From positions 1 through 64,000 of the forward strand of contig NZ_CALEMI010000066.1 of the NCBI RefSeq assembly GCF_937910895.1: 64,000 nt of DNA. Reading direction: 5' to 3'. The notes below the pieces were generated by a model, which was given only the letters and a program-made list of their open reading frames with translations, made no database searches and was not told the DNA's origin. The translations under genes were made by a program, and so were the position numbers. Each line of letters starts with the position of its first letter. The first letter of the stretch is position 1. This DNA comes from an uncultured Dokdonia sp. (GTDB lineage: Bacteria; Bacteroidota; Bacteroidia; Flavobacteriales; Flavobacteriaceae). This document shows, piece after piece, positions 9,601-18,985 of this stretch.

Positions 9601-10020
9601 CGCACTATCCAACACACTTCCTTTTAGCCGAAGCAACGCCGTTTCAGTGCCTACTTTCTTTTTGGTGTACACCATCAACGCATCAGGGTTTTCAGCCGTA
9701 TCAAATAGTTTATAATGTGCTTTGCTATTATGAGCGACATACGGATAGTCAACAGTGTCGGTTTCTAACACCTTCTTTTCATATTCGTACGAATTGGTCA
9801 CAAAAAGATGTGTTTCAGGAAAGCTTTGCGTGTTGGCTGTGCGTTCGGGATTTCCTTGTAAAAGTGCTTTTCCTTTGGAAGAACTATTCCAATCTAACGG
9901 ATCTACATAACGGATATCAAAACCATGCCCAAGAACATCTTGTGTTTGGCTATACATATTCCCTATAAAAAAAATTAAAAGCAGTATAAAAACTACCTTA
10001 GATGCATTAGTTGATTTCAA
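6673..10020 (-). CDS. Secreted MACPF-domain protein with long C-terminal ankyrin-repeat array, 1115 aa
   Basis: Signal peptide; MACPF signature region GFIARYGTHIAQAVAYGGVFLLQNS; C-terminal degenerate ankyrin repeats ending in canonical ones (LLEKGADINATNGYGETATHIAAQRG...LLIASNADLKLKTIKGKTPLDYA). Confidence 0.82.
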   Translation of the reverse strand: MKSTNASKVVFILLLIFFIGNMYSQTQDVLGHGFDIRYVDPLDWNSSSKGKALLQGNPERTANTQSFPETHLFVTNSYEYEKKVLETDTVDYPYVAHNSKAHYKLFDTAENPDALMVYTKKKVGTETALLRLKGSVLDSALVEDFNRLGRDITPSGFIARYGTHIAQAVAYGGVFLLQNSIAKNDYVYSPYDENAFKEKVIKDIEQQQLNREDIDPYINAKKGRPYTVGGDKNQLWFTAWENTVSKNTQSPIEVRMTPIVDILRSIPLPDVKNKAEKIKHLDSITTIAMQTARDQVSRKESSTFFKKYSLRFKQEIVSFVKKSMGPVKTDENDYTGDIFFGGFSKDEALLETKPLIERGGLRLETLITDEEVTLDKNVIVTIKPEDIEYGYMSVWDDTKKLFKSKERKRLRVAGSEEAKTYYKDALLKNVQKTITLTSIDDHIYEVVYTMELVRETDLLKNTNTQYNYVIDSELVAAAATGNRERLEELFLRNANANAQGLIKAVIINKQPIDILNYILDKGVVATTEDLDILFERQHFNPEYALILLERGAVPKNNMIYKAVAYKSAPVVYALFREGAQPRNNDLSFALQLRYYPTVKALMSEEYDVFEAGKDELLLAIENDDHELAQKFITMGATADAYMLEKAIKTDNIDLKNTIIPVTEATNQSLEVAAAIDDDALFEYFIDKDAKINTNVAVEMAIDNKNTHILDMGLKNGGEPSQALEYAITKDNKPAIEVALKNKAIPEPVFAYAIKSEDLQLFEDTLLTYGGSFEEALTASVKGDQLEFAQLVLAQNNESLDTSKVIPMAVENENLEMVTLLVNNSGNPSEGMASAVHVENIPIVQYLISEGAETLSPEFIISAVKGENLELSKVLIEEGNSNVNDAIQTASETANIDITSYLLGKGATADEALKDAMETTNEEIILLLMKKSNSISENALSIACRKGNLMVVKYLSEKKDFGLQEGLLDAIYYKQNDILNYLLNAGAQPSPELLREAISVNYIYGIKTLITNGVDVNHTYDTNESPLLLYLKEIAIEDVQLVSFLLEKGADINATNGYGETATHIAAQRGVSFMEVIKLLIASNADLKLKTIKGKTPLDYADDRDIKSLIKKGLRD

Positions 10021-10187
10021 TTGGATATCTATTTTTTTGTATACGGGGGAATATATACACCATTCTAAAATACGGAAAAAGAAGGTTTTAAAATATATTT
10101 TTAGACGTAATTATGGATTATAAGTTTATAACACATCGGGTTAATAAATAGACGTAAGAATTTTCAGTCATTTTTTAAGGTTTTGTG

Positions 10188-10203
10188 CGCTTTCGCGAAA
10201 GCG
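10188..10203. repeat. 16-bp palindrome CGCTTTCGCGAAAGCG (intergenic, upstream of purM)
   Basis: Exact match. Confidence 0.95.
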
Positions 10204-10232
10204 TATACATCAAAAATCTAATGAATTATACC

Positions 10233-10240
10233 TATTTTTG
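10233..10240 (+). promoter_or_regulatory. Candidate Bacteroidota -7 element (TATTTTTG) upstream of purM
   Basis: TATTTTTG fits TAnnTTTG, about 20 bp before ATG; no clear -33 TTG seen. Confidence 0.35.
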
Positions 10241-10258
10241 TGACTTCGAAAACAACCT

Positions 10259-11440
10259 ATGAGCCAAGATATTTCAAAACGTTATGCGCTAAGAGGCGTA
10301 TCTGCCGGAAAAGAAGATGTACACAATGCCATCAAAAATGTAGATAAAGGGCTATTTCCAAAAGCTTTTTGTAAAATCGTACCCGATCACCTTACGGGCG
10401 ATGATGACTATTGTTTGATTATGCATGCCGATGGGGCGGGCACCAAATCGGCATTGGCGTATATGTATTGGAAGGAAACAGGAGATATCTCGGTATGGAA
10501 AGGCATTGCACAAGATGCGCTGATTATGAATGTAGACGACTTGCTTTGTGTAGGTGCGACCGATAATATTATTTTATCCTCCACGATAGGGCGAAATAAA
10601 AATTTGATTCCTGGCGAGGTGATTTCGGCGATCATCAATGGCACCGAAGCGTTGCTAAAGGATTTAAAATCTTTTGGCGTAACGATTCATTCGACAGGAG
10701 GAGAGACGGCAGATGTGGGTGATTTGGTGCGAACTATTATTGTAGACTCTACCGTGACGGCACGTATGAAGCGGAGCGATGTGATTGATAATGCCAATAT
10801 TAAACCTGGCGATGTGATTGTAGGACTTGCTTCTTTTGGACAAGCGACCTACGAAACTGAATATAACGGCGGAATGGGAAGCAACGGACTGACCTCGGCG
10901 CGACACGATGTTTTTCATAAATACTTAGCTAAAAAGTTTCCAGAGAGTTTTGATGCGGCAGTTCCTGATAACCTGGTGTATAGCGGCTCCAAAAAACTAA
11001 CGGATACCGTTAAAAATAGCCCAATAGATGCAGGGAAGTTAGTGCTTTCACCCACACGTACCTACGCACCGATTATCAAAGAAATCCTTTCCAACTATGA
11101 CGCTTCCGACATTCACGGAATGGTACATTGTAGTGGAGGTGCGCAGACAAAAATTCTACACTTTGTAGAAGACTTACATATTATTAAAGACAACCTTTTT
11201 GAAGTACCACCGCTGTTTGATTTGATTCAAAAAGAAAGTGATACCGATTGGAAAGAGATGTACCAAGTCTTTAATATGGGACATCGTATGGAGATCTATT
11301 GTAGTGAAACCATTGCTAAAGAGTTGATAGCCATCTCCAAGTCTTTTGATGTAGCAGCAAAGATTGTGGGTCGCGTAGAAGCAAGCTCGAAAGGGAAAAA
11401 GCTAACGATAAAGAGTACTAAGGGGAAGTTTAAGTATTAG
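10259..11440 (+). CDS. purM: Phosphoribosylformylglycinamidine cyclo-ligase (AIR synthase)
   Basis: AIR synthase-like motifs (HADGAGTKSALAYMYWKETGD, DALIMNVDDLLCVGATD, GGETADVGDLVRTIIVDSTVTA, HCSGGAQTKILHF). Confidence 0.85.
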   Translation: MSQDISKRYALRGVSAGKEDVHNAIKNVDKGLFPKAFCKIVPDHLTGDDDYCLIMHADGAGTKSALAYMYWKETGDISVWKGIAQDALIMNVDDLLCVGATDNIILSSTIGRNKNLIPGEVISAIINGTEALLKDLKSFGVTIHSTGGETADVGDLVRTIIVDSTVTARMKRSDVIDNANIKPGDVIVGLASFGQATYETEYNGGMGSNGLTSARHDVFHKYLAKKFPESFDAAVPDNLVYSGSKKLTDTVKNSPIDAGKLVLSPTRTYAPIIKEILSNYDASDIHGMVHCSGGAQTKILHFVEDLHIIKDNLFEVPPLFDLIQKESDTDWKEMYQVFNMGHRMEIYCSETIAKELIAISKSFDVAAKIVGRVEASSKGKKLTIKSTKGKFKY

Positions 11441-11485
11441 TTGTTCTTACTGTAATACACTTTACTTAATAAGAAGACTTAATAG

Positions 11486-12553
11486 ATGAATAAAATAAAA
11501 CTTTATAAAAAAATACTAGTTGGAATAACTATAGTTATAGTTTTATTAATAATCATTTTTACAATTGACGTTATTAGTGAAACACCTAATAAGTCTTTTT
11601 TGAACATTGATTTTGAAAATAAAAACAACATTGTTTCTGCTTATGGAGCTTTAATTGGTGGAATTCTAGCATTTTTATCAATACTTTTTGTTTTTTATGG
11701 ACTTCTAGAACAAAGACAACAGACTTTAAATGAAAGAAAAGAAAAGGAAGAAGAAAATAAACAAGAACTTTTAGACCAACTGAAATTATTAAGTAGTTAT
11801 TTTAAATCAACAATCAATGATATACTTAATCAAGGAGAAATTTTAGCCGAGTACTCTCAAAAGGAACAAGATTCACCTTCCGAAATGAATATGATGTACT
11901 TTACTACTAATAAAAATTTTAGTAGAATAATTGATATGAAACCTCTTTCAATTTATAAAGCTATTCGCACAAATTTTCATAAAGACGAAGATTGGGAAAA
12001 AATTTTTCTAAATATTTATAGCATATTTGACTTTTATTCAGGAGCATTAAAAGAATTAAAAGAAAAATATACATCTCACATTAATTTTAAAGTAAAAGAG
12101 CAAAGAAAAATTAATTTTGAGATTCGTAATCTATTAAGTCAATGTTCAATTCTAGTAGATAAGTATAGAGTTGAGTTTCCTGATGATTATATGTCATATT
12201 CTTGGGTAAAATTAGCAAATGAATTTACAATACAGTATTATGCTTATTTGGAGGATTATAAGCTAAATGATAGACTATCAAATCTAAGGTATATTTCGGA
12301 TAATTTTTTAGAACCTTTTTTAAAAGCAGCAATCGAATTAAGGAATATGCCTGGTTATGAAAAACCTATTTGTAGAAAACTACTAGTGTCTTCTTCTGAT
12401 ATAAGAAAAGATATTTGGGAAACAGAATTTAACTCCGTTCACTATGCTAAAGATGTAGAAAAACAATTTAATGAATATTTTAGTAGTGAAAATAAACACT
12501 TAAAAGAACTGGAAAGATTGAAATTTGAAATTGACAAGAAATTGCAAAACTAG
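11486..12553 (+). CDS. Two-TM N-terminus plus cytoplasmic helical domain; possible putative-phage-abortive-infection (putAbiC-like) protein
   Basis: N-terminal TM, then GALIGGILAFLSILFVFYGLLEQRQQ, then coiled coil; architecture resembles AbiC-like proteins but no catalytic motif identified. Confidence 0.4.
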   Translation: MNKIKLYKKILVGITIVIVLLIIIFTIDVISETPNKSFLNIDFENKNNIVSAYGALIGGILAFLSILFVFYGLLEQRQQTLNERKEKEEENKQELLDQLKLLSSYFKSTINDILNQGEILAEYSQKEQDSPSEMNMMYFTTNKNFSRIIDMKPLSIYKAIRTNFHKDEDWEKIFLNIYSIFDFYSGALKELKEKYTSHINFKVKEQRKINFEIRNLLSQCSILVDKYRVEFPDDYMSYSWVKLANEFTIQYYAYLEDYKLNDRLSNLRYISDNFLEPFLKAAIELRNMPGYEKPICRKLLVSSSDIRKDIWETEFNSVHYAKDVEKQFNEYFSSENKHLKELERLKFEIDKKLQN

Positions 12554-12604
12554 AAAAGACTGATCTACTATTCTAGTCTAACCTATCGTTGACTATCAAA
12601 ACCT

Positions 12605-13726
12605 ATGAAAAAAGCAATCCTCTTCTTAGTTATATGTTTTATCTCCATCACCCTTCAAGCACAACAACCTCCAGCCTTTCAAGACACCATTCCGTTTAGA
12701 AATGATCTAGGGATTATTATCATCCCGATGACGTTTAATGGAGTAGAAAAACAATTCGCCTTTGATACAGGTGCGCAGGTAACTGTTGGGTTTTCTTGGG
12801 TAGATCGGGATTTAAAGCCAACTTCAAAAACGGTAACAGTAAATTCATCCAACGGCTCTAAAACGAGAATGCGTTATTACAAAAGTGGCAACATTCAACT
12901 AGGAAGTCGGAAAATTACCAAACACAGAATCTTAAAAACTACCGATAGCGATATTTTCTCTTGCTATCAAGTAGACGGTGTATTGGGTGTTGATATTACA
13001 CAACATTTTAATTGGATCATTGACTTTGAGAAAAAAATACTCATCATGTCTCCGCCCGATTTTTATCCTGAAGACGTCAAAGAAATGCACGCCTTGGATT
13101 TTGACTTTGCAAAAAACCGTCCATCGGTTTTTATGGAAATGAACGGAAAGAAAATCAAATTTCTATTAGACACAGGCGCTAGAGATTCGGATATCAATAA
13201 AGATGCTTACACGCTTTTAAGTATGGATGAATACCCTAAAGCTACATTTTACAGTGGTTTTTATGATGTGAATGGCACCTTAACCAAAACATACTCAAAA
13301 ACGTTACAACTTCCTGAAATCAAATCTGGAACTGTGACCATTGCTCCAGATGTAGATTATAGCACGCAATCGACCAAAATAGGGAATAGTTTATGGAAAG
13401 ACAGACGCTTGTTTCTGAGTTTAAAAAACGATCAATTGTTTGTCTCTGATGCCACGATTAAAAATGAGGCTTGGAGTTATGATGGTGCAGCCGTACTCAA
13501 AAATGGTAAAATGACTGTTTACAGAATTAGAGAAGGAAGTGACGCTTGGGAACAAGGTATTCGTCAGGGAGATGAAATTAAAACCTTTAATGGCAATGTA
13601 TTCACAGATTTTTGTGAACTTGATAAATTTCAAAGACAATTGTCAGACGAGAAAAGCGATTTTGAATGGGAATTTACCAACGGAAAGAAATTGACCATTC
13701 AACGAAAAAAGTTGTTTGTACTTTAG
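12605..13726 (+). CDS. Retropepsin-like aspartyl protease with PDZ domain, secreted
   Basis: Two D-T-G motifs (FAFDTGAQVTVGF, FLLDTGARDSDINKD); C-terminal PDZ-like segment (VYRIREGSDAWEQGIRQGDEIKTFNG). Confidence 0.8.
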   Translation: MKKAILFLVICFISITLQAQQPPAFQDTIPFRNDLGIIIIPMTFNGVEKQFAFDTGAQVTVGFSWVDRDLKPTSKTVTVNSSNGSKTRMRYYKSGNIQLGSRKITKHRILKTTDSDIFSCYQVDGVLGVDITQHFNWIIDFEKKILIMSPPDFYPEDVKEMHALDFDFAKNRPSVFMEMNGKKIKFLLDTGARDSDINKDAYTLLSMDEYPKATFYSGFYDVNGTLTKTYSKTLQLPEIKSGTVTIAPDVDYSTQSTKIGNSLWKDRRLFLSLKNDQLFVSDATIKNEAWSYDGAAVLKNGKMTVYRIREGSDAWEQGIRQGDEIKTFNGNVFTDFCELDKFQRQLSDEKSDFEWEFTNGKKLTIQRKKLFVL

Positions 13727-13895
13727 TTTTTAAAATAGTATCTGTATATTGTTGTGATTATAGGTCTTAAATCATTTATAAACAAACACTTATCATTTAT
13801 TTAAAAATAAATTTTTAAAAACCAAATTCCAAAAAGATACGTACATACATACATATAAATCAATTACGCATACAATAACATTACCCGCCCCAATC

Positions 13896-14720
13896 ATGAA
13901 TTATTTGAATTTTCTTTGGAAACGTCATCGTTTCTTAGTCTTTGCTATCGTACTATTGGTGGTGAATATTTGTGTAATATTCACCACAAATTTAGATCAC
14001 AGTAGGCAAATACGATTCGTCTCTACAGTTTGCTTCTTACTATTTTATGTAGTGTCAAGTAAAAAACGAAACCTATTTGTACTTGGTGCATTATTGTTTT
14101 TTTTAGGAAAAGATATCGCTATTCAAGGATACGAAACGTATGTAGGAAACATATTCTATTTACTTTTCGGAATCCTAGCATACGGGGCACTCATCGCAGA
14201 ACGTCTTCAGAAACTCAGAACTATAAAAATTAGTAGCAGTTTGATTTTTGTATCTGTACTATTAGTCTCGGCAAATACATATACGCTTTATATCATTCTG
14301 GATATGATAGACTATAGTTTTCAAAATCCGTTTCAAGTAATATTATTTTATACCTATGGTGCCTTTATGATGCTTATGGCGATTACAGCCGTAGCTTATA
14401 ATAATTTATACAATAGTACACGCTCTTTTATATTTACATTGCTGGTATTCAGTTTTGTAACCTCAGATATTTCTTCTCTATTAGCCTATTATTATAAGAT
14501 TGATTTTTGCTATTACATAGACCGTATAAGCTATCTTTTAGGGTTTGTATTTCTAGTTAATTACGGCCTTAACTATGAACTAGAAAGAGAAGAGAAGGAG
14601 CAATTGGAACTGTTGGAAAACAGTCAATCAGATACTTCTCTATCACATCCTAAAGCAAGCTCTATATCTGAAACAAAAGCGTCTTTACTTACATACACTC
14701 GTCATAAAGATGAGCAATAA
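13896..14720 (+). CDS. YhhN/lysoplasmalogenase-like multi-pass membrane protein
   Basis: About 8 predicted hydrophobic helices; SKKRNLFVLGALLFFLGKD resembles the YhhN family. Confidence 0.45.
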   Translation: MNYLNFLWKRHRFLVFAIVLLVVNICVIFTTNLDHSRQIRFVSTVCFLLFYVVSSKKRNLFVLGALLFFLGKDIAIQGYETYVGNIFYLLFGILAYGALIAERLQKLRTIKISSSLIFVSVLLVSANTYTLYIILDMIDYSFQNPFQVILFYTYGAFMMLMAITAVAYNNLYNSTRSFIFTLLVFSFVTSDISSLLAYYYKIDFCYYIDRISYLLGFVFLVNYGLNYELEREEKEQLELLENSQSDTSLSHPKASSISETKASLLTYTRHKDEQ

Positions 14721-14752
14721 TATACTGCCGCGTGTAATGTGTTGCACACAAA

Positions 14753-15253
14753 TTATTTTAAAAATGGATCGAAGATCTCTTTAAAATCTCTTTCTAGAAG
14801 TTTCATTTTTGGGTCAATATATCGTCTACAAAACGGTGCTTCAGGATTTCTTTTGTAATACGCTAAAAAGGTTTCATCATTCAGTTTAAACCTTTCAAAT
14901 GGTAAGGCTTTGGTTATAATTGGTTTTGAAAAGTTTGGTTGTAATGTTGAGATCGCTTTCGCGAAAGCGGACTCTTGCTCTTCCCTAAACCAATACATTG
15001 CTGATCGATATTTCGTCCTAAAACGATGATCACTCGTTGACTGATGCGTATGCAAGTGTATTTCAATAAGCTGTTTTATACTAACTATATGCGAATCAAA
15101 ATGTACGATTACTCCTTCCGAAAACGAATCATAAGGCGCAGTTGAAGCAATAAAACCTTGTTCAACATCGTAGACGCCCTTAATAGTTTGAAATACGGCT
15201 TCGGTACACCAATGACAACCACCTCCAAAGGCTATTTTATCTGTCGTTTGAAT
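14753..15253 (-). CDS. msrA: Peptide-methionine (S)-S-oxide reductase; reading frame opens without an ATG/GTG/TTG start
   Basis: Extending the 100-aa track ORF in frame gives (I/M)QTTDKIAFGGGCHWCTEAVFQTIKGVYDVEQGFIASTAPYDSFSEGV...HLHTHQSTSDHRFRTKYRSA; the catalytic GGGCHWC lies upstream of the track start; in-frame TGA two codons before the ATT codon. Confidence 0.8.
   Translation of the reverse strand: MQTTDKIAFGGGCHWCTEAVFQTIKGVYDVEQGFIASTAPYDSFSEGVIVHFDSHIVSIKQLIEIHLHTHQSTSDHRFRTKYRSAMYWFREEQESAFAKAISTLQPNFSKPIITKALPFERFKLNDETFLAYYKRNPEAPFCRRYIDPKMKLLERDFKEIFDPFLK
14954..14969. repeat. 16-bp palindrome inside msrA (encodes AFAKA)
   Basis: Exact match. Confidence 0.95.
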
Positions 15254-15317
15254 GAGAGTTCAGTGTTAAAAAATATGAATATTTAATGATGTTGGTATTG
15301 AGATGAAGCACAAAAAA

Positions 15318-16763
15318 TTAACGGGATATTTTTAATTTATTACGGACTCTTCTCCATAGTTTATCTGATAAAATAGCTTTATCATTTAGATCAGACACTA
15401 GATGGCTTAAGTTTAATTCATTTATATCAAAATTGGTAGAGGAATCAATCATTGGATTGTTGGATATCATTGCCATACTCCAATCTTCAAATTCAAGTTT
15501 TGGTTTAGGACCTTGCCACAGGGTAACAATGCTATGATGTCTATTGTCTTTTTTTATGTTTTTATAAAGTTGTAGGACTTCCTTTTTGGGACCCTCTATT
15601 AACTGAAAAAAGATATTATTATGGAATATAAGACTTCCTGTAATATTATTGTTTTTGTTTTGAATCTTAGAAACATCAATAATGTTTACAACATCTTCTT
15701 CTTTTAATTCTAATACGGCTAAAGATCTGTAGCTTACTTCAAATAGAAACTCTCCTTTAGAAAAAGAATTTTTATAGTCTCTTGGCAATATTCCAAATCT
15801 TTTTCTGAAAACATTAGAAAAATAACTACGACTAGAATAACCTATACTATAGCATACTTGGGAGATTGTCATATCTGTAGATTGAATGAACTCCTTTGCC
15901 AATTCCATGCGTATGCTTGTAATATATTCGTTGACGGTGGTACCATATACGTAGCGTACACCTTTTTGTATTTTTTTTTCGTTAAACCCTAAATATTTAC
16001 ATAGTGTTGAAATATCTATAGTATTTGAGATATTTTTTCTGATATAATCTCCCAATTTTATAATGGCAGATATATCTTCTTGTGAAAAGTCTGTAGGACT
16101 TACAGAATTATTTTTATCATTTTGAAAAGATTCAATTTGTGATGCCAACATATTCAAGATAGCTCCTTCTACAGTTAGTCTTCCTACTAAGTCTATTCTC
16201 GAATTGCTAATAATCATTTTTACAAACTCACCTGTATGAAGATTAATATTTCCAAAATATCGATACGATTCTTCTTTAGAACTTTTTTTAAATAGTTGTT
16301 TTAGATTTGAAACTAATTGAACTCTTAGGTTTGTTTTATATTTCTTAAACAAGGAAGGGTTTATAATGAGATAACAGCTTTCATAATTAATATTTGATGG
16401 TATCGTAAATTCTGAATTTTGTCCAGTTTCTCCTGATAAAATAAAATTTTGACCCTCGTGGATTTTTTTTAATTCTTTTTCGTTAGAAAATTTTTGTAAT
16501 TGATAGCCAGATTGATGATACCCAAAATAATACTGCGTACTCGTTGAAAAATCAAATTCAATTTTAAAATTCTCTGTATATGTTATTTTATAAACCCATG
16601 CAGTTAAGCCAGGGAAAACTTCATAGATAGAAATCGTACCTTTCCCTTTTTCATTATCTAAAACCAACTTAGCAGCTCCTAGATTCTCAATCAAATCTGC
16701 GTTGAGATACACAGCAAATTGACGTAGCATATCTATAGGAGTATTTTCTTTCAGATTGAACAT
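15318..16763 (-). CDS. AraC-family HTH regulator with C-terminal BLUF (blue-light FAD) domain, 481 aa
   Basis: HTH_18-like region IRKNISNTIDISTLCKYLGFNEKKIQKGVRYVYGTTVNEYITSIRMELAKEFIQSTDMTISQVCYSIGYSSRSYFSNVFRKRFGILPRDYK; then BLUF pattern YRSLAVLELKEEDVVNII...NKNNNITGSLIFHNNIFFQLIEGPKKEVLQLYKNIKKDNRHHSIVTLWQGP...FEDWSMAM. Confidence 0.85.
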   Translation of the reverse strand: MFNLKENTPIDMLRQFAVYLNADLIENLGAAKLVLDNEKGKGTISIYEVFPGLTAWVYKITYTENFKIEFDFSTSTQYYFGYHQSGYQLQKFSNEKELKKIHEGQNFILSGETGQNSEFTIPSNINYESCYLIINPSLFKKYKTNLRVQLVSNLKQLFKKSSKEESYRYFGNINLHTGEFVKMIISNSRIDLVGRLTVEGAILNMLASQIESFQNDKNNSVSPTDFSQEDISAIIKLGDYIRKNISNTIDISTLCKYLGFNEKKIQKGVRYVYGTTVNEYITSIRMELAKEFIQSTDMTISQVCYSIGYSSRSYFSNVFRKRFGILPRDYKNSFSKGEFLFEVSYRSLAVLELKEEDVVNIIDVSKIQNKNNNITGSLIFHNNIFFQLIEGPKKEVLQLYKNIKKDNRHHSIVTLWQGPKPKLEFEDWSMAMISNNPMIDSSTNFDINELNLSHLVSDLNDKAILSDKLWRRVRNKLKISR

Positions 16764-17073
16764 AAGTATTTAGACAGTATTGATCTAGAAAATAGTAATT
16801 AAAAAAAAGTTGATACATTATTTAATACAAAGTTAAGAAATATATGTATTTATATGAAATACAACAATAAAGCCTTAATATTTTAAACTAATTGATGCTG
16901 TATATTTAATTTTTATAGGACTAATGGGTTTTTATAGTTCATACGTTAAATCAAAGTTATCCTTAAAAAGAGAAATCCCTTAAAATTTAATTCAAAATAT
17001 AAGATCAAAAGCGATGATTCGCAAAGAAAATATCAATTGAAAATTGTAAATTCGCGGTAAGTAGAAGGCAATT

Positions 17074-18153
17074 ATGTTAGAAAAATTACAGATCGTAAAA
17101 CAACGTTTTGATGAAGTGAGTGATTTGATCATTCAACCTGATATTATCACAGATCAAAAACGATATATAGAACTCAATAAGGAATACAAAGATTTGAGAG
17201 CGCTTATGGATGAGCGTGAGAAATATATTGAATATACCAACAATATATCAGAAGCAGAAGAAATTATTTCTGATGGGAGTGATGCAGAGATGGTCGAAAT
17301 GGCTAAAATGCAAATGGACGAAGCAAAAACTGCAATTCCTGAACTGGAAGAAAAGATCAGAATGATGCTGATTCCTAAAGATCCTGAAGATGCTAAAAAT
17401 GTTGTCGTCGAGATTCGTGCAGGAACGGGAGGAGATGAAGCCAGTATTTTTGCTGGAGATTTGTACCGTATGTACACAAAGTATGTAGATAGTAAGCAAG
17501 GGTGGAGTCATAGTACAGTCGATTTCTCAGAAGGAACTTCGGGTGGATTTAAAGAGATTCAATTTGAAATCACGGGAGAAGATGTCTACGGAACCTTAAA
17601 GTTTGAAGCGGGAGTACACCGTGTACAACGAGTCCCACAAACCGAAACACAAGGACGTGTACACACCAGTGCTGCTACAGTCATGGTACTTCCAGAGGCC
17701 GAAGAGTTTGATGTACAAATAGATCCTAAAGATGTTCGTGTTGATTTTTTCTGTTCGTCAGGACCTGGAGGACAATCGGTAAATACGACCTATTCTGCAG
17801 TACGTTTAACACACATTCCTACGGGATTGGTGGCACAATGTCAAGATCAGAAATCACAACATAAGAATAAAGAAAAAGCATTTAAAGTCCTTCGCTCTCG
17901 ATTGTACGATATGGAGCTTGCCAAAAAGCAAGAGGCAGATGCTGCAAAACGTAATTCGCAAGTAAGTAGTGGAGACCGTAGTGCAAAAATTAGAACTTAC
18001 AATTATTCGCAAGGACGTGTCACAGATCACCGTATTGGATTGACCTTATACGATCTTCAAAATATTGTGAATGGTGATATTCAGAAAATATTAGATGAAT
18101 TACAACTCGTTTCTAATACAGAAAAACTAAGAGCAAACGAAGGAGAATTATAA
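17074..18153 (+). CDS. prfA: Peptide chain release factor 1
   Basis: GGQ motif ([27 protein letters not shown]), [40 protein letters not shown]. Confidence 0.95.
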   Translation: MLEKLQIVKQRFDEVSDLIIQPDIITDQKRYIELNKEYKDLRALMDEREKYIEYTNNISEAEEIISDGSDAEMVEMAKMQMDEAKTAIPELEEKIRMMLIPKDPEDAKNVVVEIRAGTGGDEASIFAGDLYRMYTKYVDSKQGWSHSTVDFSEGTSGGFKEIQFEITGEDVYGTLKFEAGVHRVQRVPQTETQGRVHTSAATVMVLPEAEEFDVQIDPKDVRVDFFCSSGPGGQSVNTTYSAVRLTHIPTGLVAQCQDQKSQHKNKEKAFKVLRSRLYDMELAKKQEADAAKRNSQVSSGDRSAKIRTYNYSQGRVTDHRIGLTLYDLQNIVNGDIQKILDELQLVSNTEKLRANEGEL

Positions 18154-18974
18154 TGACTACGCAAGAACTTGTTGCTCAGATTCATAAAAAGAAATCCTTT
18201 CTTGTGGTTGGATTAGACACCGATCTGGAAAAGATTCCGCAACATCTTTTGAATGAAGAAGATCCCATTTTTGCGTTTAATAAAGCCATTATAGATGCGA
18301 CACATGATCTCTGTGTAGGGTATAAACCTAATATCGCTTTTTATGAAGCCTATGGGATCGCAGGGTGGAAGTCACTAGAGAAAACCATCAATTATCTCAA
18401 CAAGAACTATCCAGCGCAATTTACAATTGCTGATGCAAAACGGGGGGATATAGGAAATACGTCGACACGATATGCCAAGGCATTTTTTGAATCCCTTAAT
18501 TTTGATTCAGTAACAATCGCTCCGTATATGGGGCGTGATTCTGTAGAGCCTTTCTTAGCTTTTGAAGATAAGCACACCATTATATTAGCATTGACGTCTA
18601 ACCAAGGCGCTTTTGATTTTCAAACCCAACAGATAGAAGGCACAGAGCTCTACAAGAAAGTACTTGAGACTTCAAAAACATACAAAAATAGTGATCGTTT
18701 GATGTATGTGGTGGGCGCTACAAAAGCGGAGTATTTAACCGATATCCGTGCGATTATTCCAGAAGCATTTTTATTAGTTCCTGGGGTGGGCGCTCAAGGC
18801 GGAAGTCTTGAAGATGTCTGTAAATACGGAATGACCAAAGATGTAGGGCTGTTGATTAATTCGTCTCGCGGAATCATCTATAAATCGCAAGGAGAAGATT
18901 TCGCTGAAGCTGCGCGTATCGCCGCAAAAGAAATGCAGCAAGCTATGCAAACGATATTAGAAGACACCTTATAA
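18153..18974 (+). CDS. pyrF: Orotidine 5'-phosphate decarboxylase (type 2)
   Basis: [56 protein letters not shown]; start overlaps prfA stop (TAATG). Confidence 0.93.
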   Translation: MTTQELVAQIHKKKSFLVVGLDTDLEKIPQHLLNEEDPIFAFNKAIIDATHDLCVGYKPNIAFYEAYGIAGWKSLEKTINYLNKNYPAQFTIADAKRGDIGNTSTRYAKAFFESLNFDSVTIAPYMGRDSVEPFLAFEDKHTIILALTSNQGAFDFQTQQIEGTELYKKVLETSKTYKNSDRLMYVVGATKAEYLTDIRAIIPEAFLLVPGVGAQGGSLEDVCKYGMTKDVGLLINSSRGIIYKSQGEDFAEAARIAAKEMQQAMQTILEDTL

Positions 18975-18985
18975 ATCTTGTCTTT

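Noticed and set aside
7379-9968. Plus-strand ORFs opposite the MACPF-ankyrin gene
   Set aside because: Short, no domains, fully inside a strong minus-strand CDS
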